The notes under the pieces: generated by a model
What the model saw: only the letters and a program-made list of their open reading frames with translations
The model's database searches: none
What the model was told of the DNA's origin: nothing
Shown here: positions 63,581-64,000 of the stretch, piece after piece
How the letters are laid out: every line of letters begins with the position of its first letter
Position numbering within the stretch: position 1 is the first letter of the stretch
Source: Alphaproteobacteria bacterium
GTDB taxonomy: Bacteria > Pseudomonadota > Alphaproteobacteria > UBA8366
Length of the DNA stretch: 64,000 nt
Assembly: GCA_028281325.1 (NCBI GenBank)
Contig: JANQKC010000039.1
Coordinates: forward strand, 1-64,000
Direction: 5' to 3'
Translations under genes and position numbers: made by a program

Positions 63581-64000
63581 GTGCGGATTGCATCTTTCAA
63601 CGTCCAGAACATGCGGCTTCGCGTTCGCGACGGCGCGGCCCATCTGGATGGCGCGCGTGACGAGGATATCGAAGAGGACATGGGCGCGGACGCTGCGGCG
63701 CTCGACGATATAGACCGGCGTCTGACGGCCGCCGTCCTGAAGAAGGCGGCCGCGGATGTCGTCAGCCTGCAAGAGGTTTTCAACCAGGACACGCTCGATT
63801 ACTTCCACGACACGATTCTCGTGCCCGGCGGCGTGCCGCCGTATCCCCACCGCATTTGCCTTCCGGGGAATGACGGCCGCGGTCTGAACGTCGCCGTGAT
63901 GAGCAGGTTGCCGTTCGACGACGTGACCAGTCATGCGGCGGAGACGACATCGTCGCTCGGTTTGGAGGAGTCGGACATTCTCGGCCCGGACAACCGCATC
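63581..64000 (+). CDS. Endonuclease/exonuclease/phosphatase family protein (5' part, cut by window edge)
   Basis: A GTG at 63581 opens a frame of 140 codons that runs off the window. It reads RIASFNVQNMRLRV at the start, with the Asn of the EEP fold; then DVVSLQEVFNQDTLDYFHD with the conserved metal-ligand Glu, and GRGLNVAVMSRLPF. This matches the endonuclease/exonuclease/phosphatase superfamily, such as exonuclease III, sphingomyelinase and DNase I relatives. The GTG start has CCGGAAAACC before it. The 3' end is outside the window, so subtype is unknown. Confidence 0.75.
   Translation, partial: MRIASFNVQNMRLRVRDGAAHLDGARDEDIEEDMGADAAALDDIDRRLTAAVLKKAAADVVSLQEVFNQDTLDYFHDTILVPGGVPPYPHRICLPGNDGRGLNVAVMSRLPFDDVTSHAAETTSSLGLEESDILGPDNRI

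Overview
The window is GC-rich chromosomal DNA packed with genes on both strands. It comes from an alphaproteobacterium, most plausibly a Rhodospirillales-like or related heterotroph; no 16S gene is present, so placement rests on gene content. The main evidence is the run purC-purS-purQ-purL-bolA-grxD near purB and a DUF1476 gene (F1-ATPase zeta inhibitor), a short split-type PurL, a class II DAHP synthase, a stand-alone rpsD, and lone catabolic enzymes (TauD-like dioxygenases, acyl-CoA dehydrogenases, enoyl-CoA hydratases, class II aldolases). No rRNA, tRNA, CRISPR array, transposase or prophage was found.

Region by region. 1-1250 is the only clear island-like stretch. A low-GC DUF3800 gene lies between a 76-bp broken copy of the neighbouring glyoxalase gene and a 96-bp orphan 3' end of glmS. 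1250-9040 holds glyoxalase, metC, a succinate-semialdehyde dehydrogenase, glutathione reductase, a lower-GC TPR protein, and a divergent EamA exporter/LysR pair. 9150-17350 holds pirin, a Kef-type antiporter, a SulP-STAS-cNMP transporter, a sirtuin, class II DAHP synthase and an unknown membrane protein. 17470-31000 holds nadE, cysS, 3-hydroxybutyrate dehydrogenase, an FAD oxidase with RidA, trmJ, an SDR, a TauD-like dioxygenase, an alanine/glycine symporter, an enoyl-CoA hydratase behind a perfect 16-bp stem over its ribosome binding site, rpsD, a second glyoxalase-like gene and a flavin oxidoreductase, ending at a bidirectional terminator.

31000-42650 is the purine region. grxD, bolA, purL, purQ, purS and purC form a minus-strand operon. 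Two acyl-CoA dehydrogenases and an NRDE protein, the zeta subunit gene and a secreted helical-repeat protein separate this operon from purB. 42780-49650 is accessory: two class II aldolases, a Sco1 copper chaperone, a dihydroxyphthalate decarboxylase-like protein, an unknown membrane protein, a DUF2946-like/DsrE pair and a gamma-carbonic anhydrase-like protein, with several palindromic repeats. 49960-64000 holds a molybdopterin oxidoreductase, an alpha/beta hydrolase with a nitronate monooxygenase, an operon map-radC-RidA-like, and a run of acid-metabolism genes (fatty-acyl hydratase-like, TauD, 3-hydroxyisobutyrate dehydrogenase-like, enoyl-CoA hydratase, LeuC/LeuD-type hydratase). It ends in an unknown gene and a truncated endonuclease/exonuclease/phosphatase gene.

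The strongest leads are the glmS/glyoxalase-junction island, the ribosome-site-masking stem at 27756-27813, the DUF2946-like/DsrE cysteine pair followed by a 15-bp perfect inverted repeat, the RidA homologue that lacks its key arginine, the LeuCD paralogue without leuB, and three families of palindromic intergenic repeats.
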